From: Acetobacter indonesiensis
GTDB lineage: Bacteria > Pseudomonadota > Alphaproteobacteria > Acetobacterales > Acetobacteraceae
DNA: 64,000 nt
Direction: 5' to 3'
NCBI RefSeq assembly: GCF_000963945.1
Contig: NZ_BAMW01000057.1
Span: 62,001-126,000, forward strand
Shown: one piece after another, positions 19,204-30,028 of the stretch
How the letters are laid out: every line of letters starts with the position of its first letter
Position numbering within the stretch: position 1 is the stretch's first letter
Notes under the pieces: generated by a model
Databases searched by the model: none
The model's input: the letters and a program-made list of their open reading frames with translations, nothing else
Told to the model about the DNA's origin: nothing
Program-made: the position numbers and the translations under genes

Positions 19204-22044
19204 TTATCTTTCCTTAATCGAACAATAAATTTGCAAAAGGGCATCAGCCTGAGCATCATGGTTAGATAGTTTATTTTTAACTTTATTTTCGTAATTATCA
19301 AATCGCGAATCGTTCTCAATTATTTCACTAATTGCATTTTTCAACGTATTCGGCTGGCCATCGAGAGGAATAAGGGTGCCATTTACACCGTCAATAATAT
19401 CTTCAGATTGACCTCCAGGAGACGTGCTAACGACCCAGACATCTCGCGCCAATGCCTCGCGAACAGTTAATCCGAAACTCTCTTTCCACTGTGATGGAAA
19501 TAACAGCACATCGATTCTATCAAAAAAAACGTCAATTTCTTGCGCCGTATAGGACGGCACAACTGTTATTTCTCCACGCACTTTCCAGTGCCCAACATTT
19601 ATAGACTTAAACCCGAGCTTAATTGTATTATCAACGAGAACAAGCTCCCATCTATCAGAGCTAATACTTTCAAATGCTTCCTTAATAAGCGGGAAACCTT
19701 TGACTTTTTCATTTCCCCCTACATAGCCAAACCGAATTTTATCCTCTGGATGACGTTTTGTATGTGGACGGCGGGGCCAGACAAAACCGTTTTTGTTGAT
19801 AATCAAACGATCAACGGCAAAGCCGTTCGCCGCATACAGATCAAGATGAGATTGGCTCGGGCTTAGCAGCGCTGAGGCATGTTTCAAACTTTCATGCATC
19901 AAAACAGCCCGCTCTCTGAGATGCCGCGCCCCTGGCACACAGGTTTCGCAAACACGCAGGTCGATCTTTTTCTGGAAACAGTATTGGCCATCGGCTTTTA
20001 CCATGAACTGTCGCTCACATAACCACCAGGCATCATGTAGCGTTACTACATACGGGATGCCTAACTCCTGACAGACGCGCATCATGGAAACGCCTAGCCC
20101 CTGTATGGCATGGAAATGTACCAGATCGGGGGCCCAGACCCTCACCCACTCACGGAAACTCTCCCCAATCGTGGGATTATCAAGGCCGGAAATCGGGTCA
20201 TCCTGAACAGGTACTGACAGAACCGGCATATCATGAAGATGATACCGTACTGCTGCATCCAGATGATCCGGCAGATAGGGGCGGGATGTCATCACAGCCA
20301 CATCCACACCACGTTGCCGCATGGCTTTCGCCATTTCTTCCGCCACAAGCGTGGCACCACCGAATGATCGCGGTTCAAAGAAAACATTTACCATCATCAC
20401 GCGCAGCTGCTCTCGGGCTGGCGCTATTGGCTTACCGCATACTGGCTGCACCTGCTGAGTAGCAACTGTGGCCGGATCATAGCGCTCCGCCATCGCCAGA
20501 CGCGCCATATTCCCTATCAATTGTCGTTCAGACGGGCTGGCAGCCAACGTAAGGAGATGTGTTTTCCATTCCTCTTCTGTCGCGGGAAGATAACCAGTCT
20601 TGCCATTAACAATAACGTCTTGGAACGCCTGAGCCGGAGAGCAAACCGATGGAACACCGACTATAGCGGATTCCAAATATTTTATGTTACTTTTGGCATC
20701 ATTGAAAAGCGTTGGCTCAAGCGGCGCAATGGCAATATCTGCTTGAGCCAGAAGCTCTAAATACGCATTGTAACTTCGCCCTGGTAGTTTTTCCACTCGA
20801 GACCCAAAACGAGCAAACTCTACCGGAAGACTAAGATCACCAACGATCTGAAGCCGCAACCGCGAATCCGCTTCCATTGCAGCAGCAATCCCTGCAGCCG
20901 CAACACGGAAGTCCATGTCATGGGTTTTTGTACCAGACCCGTAAAATATTATAATATCCTGCTCTGGCTTCACATTCCGGTTGGGCTGGGATGTAAAAAT
21001 CTGGCTGGCTTTAGCCAATGTTTCTGTATCAAGCGCGTTTTCAATAACACTGACGTCAGACACGCCAGCTTCTTTCATGGCTGCCGCAAGACCACGTGTT
21101 GAAGCTATGGCCCGATGGCAGGCCTGCAAGGCAGCCCGATAATAAACAACCCCATCAAGAACGTTACGCCGTTCTGCGCCAGAAAGCGTTTCAAGGTTGC
21201 TGTTTTTCTCATAGGAAGCGGGGTCAAAAATCAGATCATCGACTTCCCACCAAGGGTTCAGGGAAAGTCTATGGGCCTCACGGATTAACTGCATTCCCTC
21301 TTTGTTACCGGGAACCCGATAAAAAATGACATGTGTGCAGGTTTGCAGCAGGGAGAGAGCACGGCCCAGATCATGCCAGTCCACCACTTCCACCCGCCAA
21401 CCGAGGCTTTCCAAGGCTTCTTTGCGCTGCCAGACTCGATATTTCGCGCACTGCGGAATGGAAAGTTCCGCAACAATCAGAAAAAAGGGTGTGAAACTGC
21501 TGCGTGTACCAGCAGAAACAGGTGAAAGAATTATCTCTTCAACCCGTTTTTTTGTTTCTTTTATGTGTGCCTTTACGCTGGGTTCAGACGGCTGGCTCTT
21601 GAAACGTGCGGGGACAGGAAAATCGGGTAATCGCATAACCACCCGATCCCACACACTTTTCAATCCTTCTTCGCGCGCTATTTCCCTGACGCGCTTCGTA
21701 ACGTCCTTCACAGGTCGCCCGGACAGTGTGCGTCCGGCAAGCAACGCCCGAACCGCCCGAAGAGGCAACGTCACTTTCCAAGACAAAGAGCCATGTTCAA
21801 GATCACGATAATGCCGCTCGGCAGCCAGTGCGGAAAACATACCATCCGAACGCAGAGCCTGTAATCGGGCACTCGCGCGGTACCCCTCGACCAGATCTTC
21901 TGCCAGCTGAAGCTGATGCGTTAAATCGGGCGATACTGACGTTGAAGACGCCTGAGCCTCTTTTTCGGTATTTTGGTCGGGAAATTGAGAGTTTCTTGGG
22001 TTTTTTGCTGAATCACAAGACATTTTATGAGTTTCAGGCATCAT
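19204..22044 (-). CDS. Large bi-domain glycosyltransferase (two GT4-type modules)
   Basis: The 946-aa protein has a polar N-terminus, then a first GT-B module (about 175-520) with WWEVDDLIFDP, IIIFYGSGTKTHDMDF and IAIAPLEPTLFNDAKSNIKYLES, and a second GT4 module (about 545-945) beginning VMMVNVFFEPRSFGGATLVAEEMA and including YVVTLHDAWWLCERQF and LLFPSQWKESFGLTVREALA, the acidic donor-binding E-x7-E pattern. A Cys pair region (CFQKKIDLRVCETC) is typical of some GT4 enzymes. I chose ATG 22044 because AGGAGAG precedes it. It diverges from another giant glycosyltransferase that shares the first module. Cytoplasmic assembly of a surface polysaccharide or glycoprotein glycan is likely. Confidence 0.85.
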   Translation of the reverse strand: MMPETHKMSCDSAKNPRNSQFPDQNTEKEAQASSTSVSPDLTHQLQLAEDLVEGYRASARLQALRSDGMFSALAAERHYRDLEHGSLSWKVTLPLRAVRALLAGRTLSGRPVKDVTKRVREIAREEGLKSVWDRVVMRLPDFPVPARFKSQPSEPSVKAHIKETKKRVEEIILSPVSAGTRSSFTPFFLIVAELSIPQCAKYRVWQRKEALESLGWRVEVVDWHDLGRALSLLQTCTHVIFYRVPGNKEGMQLIREAHRLSLNPWWEVDDLIFDPASYEKNSNLETLSGAERRNVLDGVVYYRAALQACHRAIASTRGLAAAMKEAGVSDVSVIENALDTETLAKASQIFTSQPNRNVKPEQDIIIFYGSGTKTHDMDFRVAAAGIAAAMEADSRLRLQIVGDLSLPVEFARFGSRVEKLPGRSYNAYLELLAQADIAIAPLEPTLFNDAKSNIKYLESAIVGVPSVCSPAQAFQDVIVNGKTGYLPATEEEWKTHLLTLAASPSERQLIGNMARLAMAERYDPATVATQQVQPVCGKPIAPAREQLRVMMVNVFFEPRSFGGATLVAEEMAKAMRQRGVDVAVMTSRPYLPDHLDAAVRYHLHDMPVLSVPVQDDPISGLDNPTIGESFREWVRVWAPDLVHFHAIQGLGVSMMRVCQELGIPYVVTLHDAWWLCERQFMVKADGQYCFQKKIDLRVCETCVPGARHLRERAVLMHESLKHASALLSPSQSHLDLYAANGFAVDRLIINKNGFVWPRRPHTKRHPEDKIRFGYVGGNEKVKGFPLIKEAFESISSDRWELVLVDNTIKLGFKSINVGHWKVRGEITVVPSYTAQEIDVFFDRIDVLLFPSQWKESFGLTVREALARDVWVVSTSPGGQSEDIIDGVNGTLIPLDGQPNTLKNAISEIIENDSRFDNYENKVKNKLSNHDAQADALLQIYCSIKER

Positions 22045-22337
22045 GATTATTCCGACTCTCCTGAAAAGAAAGATTTGTAACCTTTGCCACTGCACTTTCC
22101 TTCCCGAGAACGTCTCTCTTGAACATGATCAAAACGTGAAAGGAGCAACCATTGGCCCTTCATCAAAACTGTTTATAAACAAAACAGAGCTTCAACCCAA
22201 TATTGGATTTATTTGAAAATTTTCTGTATTTGCAATGGTTTGACCTTACGTTCAAACCATGAGTATAGAGTATATATCGTTTTTCTGTTTTTGTTTTTAT
22301 AAAATTAACCTTATTGCCGATTGTTTGTAGCAAGATA

Positions 22338-24668
22338 ATGCCTCAACGCACTCCCTCCCCGACTGACAACATTGAAGAAAAAAATCAGCATCTGCGAAAG
22401 ACTCTGGCAGATGCTTACGCAGCCCTTAGTGCTGCCAAAGAGACGATTGATCAGTTGAAGGGTGAAAACAACCTCCTCCTTGATCGTATTCAGCAAAGTA
22501 ACCAAATTTTTTCAGACCTTAACCAGACTGTAGAACAATACCGACACGGGTTTGACGATAGCCTGCGCCCTTTTTTGCCTCATCCGTCCCGGTTACGGCG
22601 TGTATGGCGGGCCTTGCGTTATCCGCCACTGACCCCGGCTTTTCCCCCTCTACCTGTGGCTTCTGCTCTGCCCACGCCTGCCAAACTCGCCTATAGTCCC
22701 AATCCTCTGCCAACCCGTTACTCTGGCCCGAAGCGTTTTTTGTTTGTCGCCGGAGAGCTTGGCACTACCGGCCAGATTTATCGTTGCCAGCGCATGAGCA
22801 AAGCCTTTGCTGCCTGTGGCATCGAAACACGCGTGCTGGAATGTCCCGTAGTCGGCCCAGATGATGTCGATTGGGCAGATGTTCTTGTCATCTGGCGGGC
22901 ACGGATAAGCGACCATGTTGCCACCATGCTGCGTCTTTTCCGAGAACAAAACAAACCGATTATTTTTGATATTGATGATCTGGTGTTCAAACCTGATCTG
23001 GCCAAAATAGAGATTATTGACGGTATTCGTCATTCGGCTACCGTAACCGAAGAAACCACCCGACAGATATTTACAGATATTCATAAAACGGCAGAGCAAT
23101 GCGACATGGCTTTCACCACAACGGTGGAGCTTGTTGATCAGCTTTTGCGTATTGGTCTGAAGCCAGCCTTGGTGCTGCCTAATACGTTCGACACTGAAAC
23201 CCTGAAACGTGGACGGCTTGCCGCGCGGCGCAAAACACTTACAGGCCCAGACTCAACCATTCGAATTGGGTATGCCGCAGGTTCGCGCACACACCAGCGT
23301 GACTTCAAAATGGTGTCGCATGTTCTGGCAGACCTTCTGAAACAAGACGACAGAGTGCGCCTTGTTCTGTTTACGCTAAACAACACTCTGCCTTTGCTGT
23401 TGGTTGAGGAATTTCCTGAACTGGCGGGGCTTGAAGACAAGATTGAATGGCGCACTTTTGTGCCGCTTGAAGATCTACCTACCGAAATGGCACGGTTCGA
23501 TATTTCCATTGTTCCTTTGGAGGCTGGAAATATTTTTTGTGAAGCCAAAAGCGAGATCAAGTTTTTTGAAGCCGCTTTAGGAAATGTCTGCTCCATTGCA
23601 TCCCCGACCGGCCCTTTTAAACGTATCATCCGACACGGCGAAAACGGCATGTTGGCAGCCACGGAACAGGACTGGCGCGACCATCTGACCTTGCTGATTG
23701 GATCCCCGGAACTTCGAAAAAAACTGGCTCAAAACGCCTTTCATGAAGCATTGTGGTTTTTCGGGCCTCAGCGATTAAGCCTTCTGACGCGGGATGTTGC
23801 TCTTTCCATGGGCACGGGGCTGGATGCGGCTCAAGCCAGCGCACGTCTTCTCAAAGCCAGCACAGCGACCATGCCAGTTGCGCCGCTCGTGCCTGATAGC
23901 ATCATCCTTTTCCTTCATGATGCTCTCGGCCAAGCAGACGTCAGTGTTGTCATTACGTCTTACAATTACGGGCATTTTATTCTCGAAGCACTGGAAAGTG
24001 TTGCAGCCCAGACGATTGAAACCCTTGATCTGATTATTGTTGATGATGGATCAGAAGACGATTCTCTTCTTGTAATCACAGAATGGTGCGACCGTCATAC
24101 CCGCCGCTTCAACAGAATTGTCCTTCTGCAATCGGCTACAAATCAGGGGCTGGGTGGCGCACGCAATATCGGCATGGCCGCAACAGAAACGCCCTATGCC
24201 ATGCAACTTGATGCCGACAACCGGCTCTGCCCGCAGGCATGTGAACGGTTGTTTACAGCCATTCACGCACAACAGGCTGCGTTCTCTTACCCAATTATCG
24301 AACAGTTTGGTGCCAACGGCCATAATGACGCGCTTGGCGCAAACACTTTCTCTCCCCTCGCCTTGATGCCTGGCAATTATATTGATGCCATGGCCATGGT
24401 CGCAAAATGGGCATGGGCTGCTGTAGGCGGTTACTATGTGCAGCGTGATGCCATGGGTTGGGAAGATTTTGACCTGTGGTGTGCTTTTTCAGAACATGGC
24501 TTTATCGGCATTCATGTTCCCGAAGTGCTGGCTGAATATCGCCGTCATGATAGTTCTATGACAAACGGCGTCACAGAAACGACAGACCATAAACCACGCG
24601 TTGTCGCATTACTGGAAAAGCGACACTCTTGGCTACGCCTGACAACGCCTGATGCAGCCCCGCGATAA
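22338..24668 (+). CDS. Large bi-domain glycosyltransferase (GT4-like + GT2 modules)
   Basis: The 776-aa protein starts with a coiled coil (about 14-60), then a GT-B module (about 130-510) with IIFDIDDLVFKPDL, IRIGYAAGSRTHQRDF and ISIVPLEAGNIFCEAKSEIKFFEAA, closely parallel to the first module of the divergent gene. From residue 534 a GT-A domain follows: VSVVITSYNYGHFILEALES, IIVDDGSEDDS, GLGGARNIGM, and the late WEDFDLWCAF (catalytic acidic region). Two enzymatic activities in one chain would add successive sugars. ATG 22338 is preferred; an upstream TTG is also in frame. A hairpin lies 11 bp after the stop. Confidence 0.85.
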   Translation: MPQRTPSPTDNIEEKNQHLRKTLADAYAALSAAKETIDQLKGENNLLLDRIQQSNQIFSDLNQTVEQYRHGFDDSLRPFLPHPSRLRRVWRALRYPPLTPAFPPLPVASALPTPAKLAYSPNPLPTRYSGPKRFLFVAGELGTTGQIYRCQRMSKAFAACGIETRVLECPVVGPDDVDWADVLVIWRARISDHVATMLRLFREQNKPIIFDIDDLVFKPDLAKIEIIDGIRHSATVTEETTRQIFTDIHKTAEQCDMAFTTTVELVDQLLRIGLKPALVLPNTFDTETLKRGRLAARRKTLTGPDSTIRIGYAAGSRTHQRDFKMVSHVLADLLKQDDRVRLVLFTLNNTLPLLLVEEFPELAGLEDKIEWRTFVPLEDLPTEMARFDISIVPLEAGNIFCEAKSEIKFFEAALGNVCSIASPTGPFKRIIRHGENGMLAATEQDWRDHLTLLIGSPELRKKLAQNAFHEALWFFGPQRLSLLTRDVALSMGTGLDAAQASARLLKASTATMPVAPLVPDSIILFLHDALGQADVSVVITSYNYGHFILEALESVAAQTIETLDLIIVDDGSEDDSLLVITEWCDRHTRRFNRIVLLQSATNQGLGGARNIGMAATETPYAMQLDADNRLCPQACERLFTAIHAQQAAFSYPIIEQFGANGHNDALGANTFSPLALMPGNYIDAMAMVAKWAWAAVGGYYVQRDAMGWEDFDLWCAFSEHGFIGIHVPEVLAEYRRHDSSMTNGVTETTDHKPRVVALLEKRHSWLRLTTPDAAPR

Positions 24669-24678
24669 GAGGTTCTGT

Positions 24679-24707
24679 TTGGCAAGACAAAGAGTTCGTC
24701 TTGCCAA
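24679..24707 (+). terminator. Hairpin after the glycosyltransferase gene
   Basis: Arms TTGGCAAGAC (24679-24688) and GTCTTGCCAA (24698-24707) with a 9-nt loop, directly after the stop at 24668. There is no clear T-run, so a factor-dependent or processing role is possible. Confidence 0.5.
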
Positions 24708-24852
24708 TAATCAGTTTCGGCATGGGCAGGATTGTGCCTAAATGACAAAAACCATTGCTTTGTATTACTATTTTAGACTTTGGGAAAATCTGATGCAGTT
24801 AGATAAATAAAACTTTTTATTTATCTACACCCCTGATTTTCTTAGGAAAATC

Positions 24853-24927
24853 TGGAGCGGGCGATGGGATTCGAACCCACGACCCCAACCTTGGCAAGGT
24901 TGTGCTCTACCCCTGAGCTACGCCCGC
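24853..24927 (-). tRNA. tRNA-Gly (anticodon GCC)
   Basis: 75 nt with encoded CCA. The acceptor GCGGGCG pairs with CGCCCGC, the anticodon stem CAACC/GGTTG holds loop TTGCCAA with anticodon GCC, and the T-arm is GTGGGTTCGAATCCCAT. Confidence 0.95.
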
Positions 24928-25047
24928 ATCGGATGGCCACCTTCTAAGGGGGAAAGGCAAATCGCGCAAGGGGGTATTTTATATTTTTTTATTCTTTTGT
25001 TTCAGCGGTCTCTGCCGCCTACGGAAATCTGCATTTTTGAGCTCTGA

Positions 25048-27168
25048 ATGGTTAATTGGCCTTCCCTGCCGTCTTCTGCAATCATGACGGCGCTTGAAAG
25101 AAACCGGGGAGCAACCTCTGTGCAGACTTCTTTATTCCGCGCGCTGTATCATCAAGGATTTGCCCGCGTGGCAGCCTGCACTCTTCCTGTTTCTCTGGCA
25201 GACCCGGCCACAAATATGCAACGCACACTTGATGCGGCGGAAGCCAGCGCACGGGATGGGTGTTCCTTGTGCGTGTTTCCAGAACTCGGAATTTCTGGCT
25301 ACGCCATAGATGACCTACGCCAGCAGGAAGCCCTGCTAAATGCGGTTGACGGTGCGCTTACCACCTTAGCGCGCGCAACAGCCGAGTTATTACCTGTTCT
25401 GGTTGTTGGGGCACCTTTGCGTCATGGCAATGCCCTTTATAATTGTGCGGTCGTGCTGCACCGGGGAGCTATCCTGGGTGTTGTGCCTAAAGCGGTCTTG
25501 CCGAATTATCGTGAGTTTTACGAAGCACGCCACTTTACGCCCGGAGCCGCCATCCGCGGCCAGACCATCCGTATTGGGGGCGTTTCAGCACCATTTGGTA
25601 CCGACCTTCTGTTTGAGGCAACTGATCTACCGGGCTTCTGCCTTGGGGTCGAAATTTGTGAAGATATGTGGGTTCCGGTGCCACCCGGAACACTGGCGGC
25701 TCTGGCTGGGGCCACCATTCTCGCCAATCCTTCAGCCAGTGACATTACTGTCGGCAAAGCGGAAACGCGTACGCTGCTGTGTCAATCGCAGTCCGCGCGC
25801 TGTGTGGCGGCCTACATTTATGCAGCCGCAGGAGAAGGCGAATCGACCACTGACGTTGCGTGGGACGGCCAGATTTCCATTTTTGAAAACGGGAACCTGC
25901 TTGCCGAAAGTGAACGCTTTCCAACCGGCAAACAGACCATCACGGCCGATATTGATCTGACCCTGCTGCGGCAGGAACGCCTGCGAATGGGGTCATTCAC
26001 CGCAAATGCCAACGCCATGGCCGCCTATGCCCCCGACTGGCGACGCATTTCCTTCCAGCTTGACGCGCCTATGACAGACCTTGGGCTGCGGCGGCCTTTG
26101 CCACGCTTCCCGTTTGTCCCAAATGCTCCGGCCAAACTGGCACAGGATTGCTTTGAAGCGTTCACTATTCAGGTGACAGCACTCAAGCAGCGGCTGCGGG
26201 CCAGCGGGGCCAAAACCATGGTCATTGGTATTTCCGGCGGGCTCGACTCCACACAGGCATTGCTGGTAGCTGTGCGTGCCGCTGATGAACTGGGTTGGCC
26301 ACGCTCCGCCGTGCTGGGCTACACCATGCCGGGGTTTGGCACGACAGCAAAAACACTGGCCAGCGCACAATCACTTATGGCCGCCCTAGGCACCGGGAAC
26401 GAGGTTCTGGATATTCGTCCGGCCGCCAGTCTGATGCTCAAGGAGATAAACCATCCTTTTGCGCAGGGCGAAGCTGTGCACGACATCACGTTTGAAAACG
26501 TGCAGGCAGGCTTGCGCACCGACTTCCTGTTCCGTCTGGCCAACATGCATAATGGCTTGGTCATTGGCACGGGTGATCTGTCAGAACTTGCGCTGGGCTG
26601 GTGCACGTATGGTGTGGGTGACCAGATGGCCCACTACAACGTCAACGCAGGGTTGCCCAAGACGCTTATTCAGCACCTCATCCGCTGGGCGATTGCGTCT
26701 GGTCATTTTTCTGCAGACGTGACGCCGCTGCTCTCCACCATTCTGGCTACTGAAATCTCACCAGAACTGGTCCCCCCGGGTGAAGACGGCAGCGGGCAAA
26801 GCACGCAAGATATTATCGGCCCCTATGCCCTACATGATTTCACCCTATTTTATGTGCTGCGCTACGGTTTTACGCCATCCCGTATTGCCTTCATGGCAGA
26901 ACACGCTTGGCAAACCCTAGACGCCGGGCAGTGGCCACCGGGCTTTCTGCAGCAAGACCGAAAAGCCTATGACCTGCCGACCATCAAACACTGGTTGCAT
27001 GTTTTTCTTCGCCGGTTTTTTGCCACCAGTCAGTTCAAACGCTCTGCCATGCCGAATGGCCCCAAAATTATGGCGGGCGGTAGCCTTTCCCCACGCGGCG
27101 ACTGGCGCGCGCCCTCCGACGGCAACGCCCGGGTGTGGCTGTCTGAACTTGAGCAGAACGTGCCCTGA
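25048..27168 (+). CDS. nadE: Glutamine-dependent NAD+ synthase
   Basis: The 706-aa fused enzyme makes NAD from deamido-NAD, with ammonia taken from glutamine. The N-terminal nitrilase-like glutaminase domain (about 40-330) shows the Glu-Lys-Cys triad context: [24 protein letters not shown] and [11 protein letters not shown]. The C-terminal synthetase domain has the P-loop [11 protein letters not shown] near residue 397 and [21 protein letters not shown]. Length fits the actinobacterial/alphaproteobacterial long form. No strong ribosome site is visible; ATG 25084 is an alternative start that removes 12 residues. Confidence 0.93.
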   Translation: MVNWPSLPSSAIMTALERNRGATSVQTSLFRALYHQGFARVAACTLPVSLADPATNMQRTLDAAEASARDGCSLCVFPELGISGYAIDDLRQQEALLNAVDGALTTLARATAELLPVLVVGAPLRHGNALYNCAVVLHRGAILGVVPKAVLPNYREFYEARHFTPGAAIRGQTIRIGGVSAPFGTDLLFEATDLPGFCLGVEICEDMWVPVPPGTLAALAGATILANPSASDITVGKAETRTLLCQSQSARCVAAYIYAAAGEGESTTDVAWDGQISIFENGNLLAESERFPTGKQTITADIDLTLLRQERLRMGSFTANANAMAAYAPDWRRISFQLDAPMTDLGLRRPLPRFPFVPNAPAKLAQDCFEAFTIQVTALKQRLRASGAKTMVIGISGGLDSTQALLVAVRAADELGWPRSAVLGYTMPGFGTTAKTLASAQSLMAALGTGNEVLDIRPAASLMLKEINHPFAQGEAVHDITFENVQAGLRTDFLFRLANMHNGLVIGTGDLSELALGWCTYGVGDQMAHYNVNAGLPKTLIQHLIRWAIASGHFSADVTPLLSTILATEISPELVPPGEDGSGQSTQDIIGPYALHDFTLFYVLRYGFTPSRIAFMAEHAWQTLDAGQWPPGFLQQDRKAYDLPTIKHWLHVFLRRFFATSQFKRSAMPNGPKIMAGGSLSPRGDWRAPSDGNARVWLSELEQNVP

Positions 27169-27311
27169 TTTCTCCCTGACGCGTTCCCGGCCCATTAAAG
27201 CAGCAGGGGCGTGTCTAGTCCAAAGCCTGCATCGCCGCCTGTCAGATTCCATACGGCTGCCCTGTCTGCATGATGGTATCTGACGCCGGGTTCAGCTATA
27301 CACTCCGCATC

Positions 27312-27908
27312 ATGAGCACACCGCGCCAAGCCACCCTTCATCGCGTTACCAGCGAGACCGATATTGCCGTTACTCTTGATCTGGACGGATCAGGACAGGC
27401 AGACATTGATACCGGCATCGGTTTTTTTGACCATATGCTGACAGCACTGGCCAAACATGGTCTGCTGGACCTGACCGTCAAAGTGCGGGGGGACCTGCAT
27501 ATTGATGGCCACCACACGGTAGAAGACACAGGCATTGCCATTGGGCAGGCCCTGAAACAGGCTGTGGGGGACAAACGGGGCGTGCGCCGTTTTGGCCACG
27601 CACTGGTACCGCTTGATGAAGCCTTGTGCGAAGCGGTGGTTGATCTGTCCGGTCGTCCCTTTCTGGCGTTTGATGCCACGTTTGACCGTGACCGCATTGG
27701 TGAACTGGACACAGAACTGGTTGAGGAGTTTTTCCGCGCATTTGCCATGGCCAGCATGATCACGCTGCACCTGACAGAAAAAGCCGGGAAAAATTGCCAC
27801 CATATTGCTGAAGCCGCGTTCAAGGCTCTGGCCCGTGCCCTGCGTATGGCGGTTGAAATGGACCCCCGTGCGCAAGGAGCCATTCCCTCGACCAAGGGAG
27901 TGCTCTAA
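27312..27908 (+). CDS. hisB: Imidazoleglycerol-phosphate dehydratase
   Basis: The 198-aa monofunctional enzyme (sixth step of histidine synthesis) shows [11 protein letters not shown] near 37-47, the metal-binding [21 protein letters not shown] and the C-terminal repeat [22 protein letters not shown]. There is no N-terminal histidinol-phosphatase domain. ATG 27312 is chosen because the preceding in-frame codons from 27270 are not conserved. First gene of the his cluster here. Confidence 0.95.
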   Translation: MSTPRQATLHRVTSETDIAVTLDLDGSGQADIDTGIGFFDHMLTALAKHGLLDLTVKVRGDLHIDGHHTVEDTGIAIGQALKQAVGDKRGVRRFGHALVPLDEALCEAVVDLSGRPFLAFDATFDRDRIGELDTELVEEFFRAFAMASMITLHLTEKAGKNCHHIAEAAFKALARALRMAVEMDPRAQGAIPSTKGVL

Positions 27909-28034
27909 ACAGGGCCGGGTCTGGCAGCCTGCCGTAGGGCTGCCGCCCCTGCCTGTTTTATATTTTCGACCGGGCCCTGCCCTATTGGGTGCATCACCCC
28001 TGCCCCAAGAACAGGACCAGAAGTGCGAGGTCCC

Positions 28035-28697
28035 ATGACCCAGTCTCTTTCCATTGCCGTGATTGATTATGACGGCGGTAATCTGGCTTCCGCTGCACGG
28101 GCTGCCGCGCGGGCGGCTGAACTGTCTGGCATTGTGGCAGATGTCACCATCACCAACTCACCCGAGGCAGTTCTGCAAGCAGATCGGCTGATTCTCCCCG
28201 GTCAGGGCGCTTTTGCTGATTGTGCGCAGGGTTTGAACGCCCAACCCGGCCTGAAAGACGCTTTGTTGACAGCCACCCGCAATGGCACCCCGTTTCTGGG
28301 TATTTGCGTAGGCATGCAGCTTATGGCGGAACAGGGGCTTGAACACGGCACAACCCCCGGTTTCGGGTGGATCAAAGGGACAATTGCTCCTATGGAAGCC
28401 CCCGGCCTGCGCCTGCCGCAAATGGGGTGGAATGAACTGAACCTGACGCAGCCACACCCGCTGACCGATGAGCTGGGCACTGCGCCACATGGGTATTTTG
28501 TGCACTCCTACGCCCTGCAGGGCACTCCACCTGAAACACTGATTGCCACGACAGACTATGGCGGCGCGGTCCCTGCCATTGTCTGCAATGGGAATGTGGC
28601 CGGCACACAGTTCCATGTAGAAAAAAGCCAGACCGTTGGCCTGCGGATTCTGGCCAACTTTCTAACGTGGCAGCCCGACGCACGCTGGACCGCCTGA
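28035..28697 (+). CDS. hisH: Imidazole glycerol phosphate synthase, glutaminase subunit
   Basis: The 220-aa class I glutamine amidotransferase supplies ammonia to HisF. Visible are [18 protein letters not shown] at the N-terminus, the oxyanion segment [10 protein letters not shown], the nucleophile elbow [14 protein letters not shown] (catalytic Cys) and the late QFHVEKSQ with the His-x-Glu pair. An N-terminal GTG at 28023 is possible, but ATG 28035 fits the family start. It overlaps the next gene by one base (TGATG). Confidence 0.95.
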   Translation: MTQSLSIAVIDYDGGNLASAARAAARAAELSGIVADVTITNSPEAVLQADRLILPGQGAFADCAQGLNAQPGLKDALLTATRNGTPFLGICVGMQLMAEQGLEHGTTPGFGWIKGTIAPMEAPGLRLPQMGWNELNLTQPHPLTDELGTAPHGYFVHSYALQGTPPETLIATTDYGGAVPAIVCNGNVAGTQFHVEKSQTVGLRILANFLTWQPDARWTA

Positions 28698-30028
28698 TGT
28701 CCCGGAAAAAACCTGTTCAGCGTATTCTTCAACTAGACGAAGATGATCTGCACGCCCTGTGTGAGGCCGTGGACGCCGCCATTCTGGATGGAGGCGGGTT
28801 TGGGTGGATTCAGCCTCAAGGACGGCAGGTGCTGTCGCGCTATTTCAAGGGGCTGTTGTTAGTCCCTGAACGGATGCTGTTTGCCGTCCGACTGGATGGT
28901 ATGATTGTTGGCTGTGCCCAGTTGGTTCGCGCCCCGCGCAACAACGAAGCCCAGGCTATGTGCGTTACCCTTATGCACCTGTTTGTCGCCCCTTACGCCC
29001 GGAAGCAGGGACTGGGCACCATCTTGCTGCATGAGGTAGAAAACGCAGCCCGCAGCATGGGCTACCGCGTGCTGAATGTGGACGTGCCGGAAACCCAGAC
29101 AGCCGCCATTGATCTGTTTCGTAAGGCAGGTTTTGACCAATGGGGCACCCACCCCCATTACGCCCGTATAGGTGATCAGACCGTATCAGGCCTGTTCTTT
29201 ACCAAACTTCTTGATAACGATCGTTCCACAACAGCAGAAGCACCCCGCATGACCCAGGCAGACGTTGCTCCGGCCGAGCCCACATCCTCCACACGTTCAC
29301 TGACGCTCTATCCCGCCATTGACCTGAAAGACGGAGCCTGTGTGCGCCTGCGCCGTGGGGAAATGGACGATGCCACCATCTATTCAGATGACCCGGCCGC
29401 CCAGGCCCGTGCATGGTGTGATGCCGGGTTTAAATGGCTGCACGCAGTTGATCTGAATGGAGCCTTCGCTGGTCAGTCTGCCAATGTAGCGGCCGTCCGC
29501 GCCATTCTGGAAGCCACCACCGTTCCCATGCAGTTGGGCGGTGGCCTGCGCGATATGAAAGCCATTGCCTCGTGGCTGGAAGCCGGTGTTACGCGCGTTA
29601 TTCTCGGGTCTGTCGCAGTCAAAAACCCGGCCCTTGTGCGTGAAGCGTGCCGCGCCTTCCCCGGCCGGATTGTTGCCGGGATTGATGCCCGCTCCGGCCA
29701 TGTGGCAACCGAAGGGTGGGCTGAAGTGTCTGACATGCAGGCAACCGAACTTGCCCTGCGCATGCAGGAAGCCGGGGTAGCCGCCATTATCTTCACGGAA
29801 ATCAGCCGTGACGGCATGCTGGAAGGTCTGGATCTGGAGCAGACTGTTGCACTGGCCAACACAGTCACGGTTCCGGTCATCGCCAGCGGCGGCGTGGGCA
29901 ACATTGAGCATCTGGCAGCATTACGCAAAGCCGCTGATCATGCCCCCGGTATTGAAGGGGTGATTGTTGGCCGTGCCCTGTATGATGGCCGCGTTTCCCC
30001 TGCCGAAGCGCTCAAGGTTCTGGCCTGA
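28697..30028 (+). CDS. hisA: GNAT acetyltransferase fused to HisA isomerase
   Basis: One uninterrupted 443-codon frame. Residues about 8-171 are a GNAT domain with the acetyl-CoA loop [19 protein letters not shown] and the downstream [12 protein letters not shown] polar linker rich in Thr, Ala and Pro (about 172-201) leads into a full HisA barrel (202-443) with [22 protein letters not shown] and [13 protein letters not shown]. HisA isomerises ProFAR to PRFAR. An internal in-frame ATG at 29249 (residue 185) could also give a stand-alone HisA of 259 residues. The start overlaps the hisH stop and the stop overlaps the hisF start. The acetyltransferase substrate is unknown. Confidence 0.88.
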   Translation: MSRKKPVQRILQLDEDDLHALCEAVDAAILDGGGFGWIQPQGRQVLSRYFKGLLLVPERMLFAVRLDGMIVGCAQLVRAPRNNEAQAMCVTLMHLFVAPYARKQGLGTILLHEVENAARSMGYRVLNVDVPETQTAAIDLFRKAGFDQWGTHPHYARIGDQTVSGLFFTKLLDNDRSTTAEAPRMTQADVAPAEPTSSTRSLTLYPAIDLKDGACVRLRRGEMDDATIYSDDPAAQARAWCDAGFKWLHAVDLNGAFAGQSANVAAVRAILEATTVPMQLGGGLRDMKAIASWLEAGVTRVILGSVAVKNPALVREACRAFPGRIVAGIDARSGHVATEGWAEVSDMQATELALRMQEAGVAAIIFTEISRDGMLEGLDLEQTVALANTVTVPVIASGGVGNIEHLAALRKAADHAPGIEGVIVGRALYDGRVSPAEALKVLA

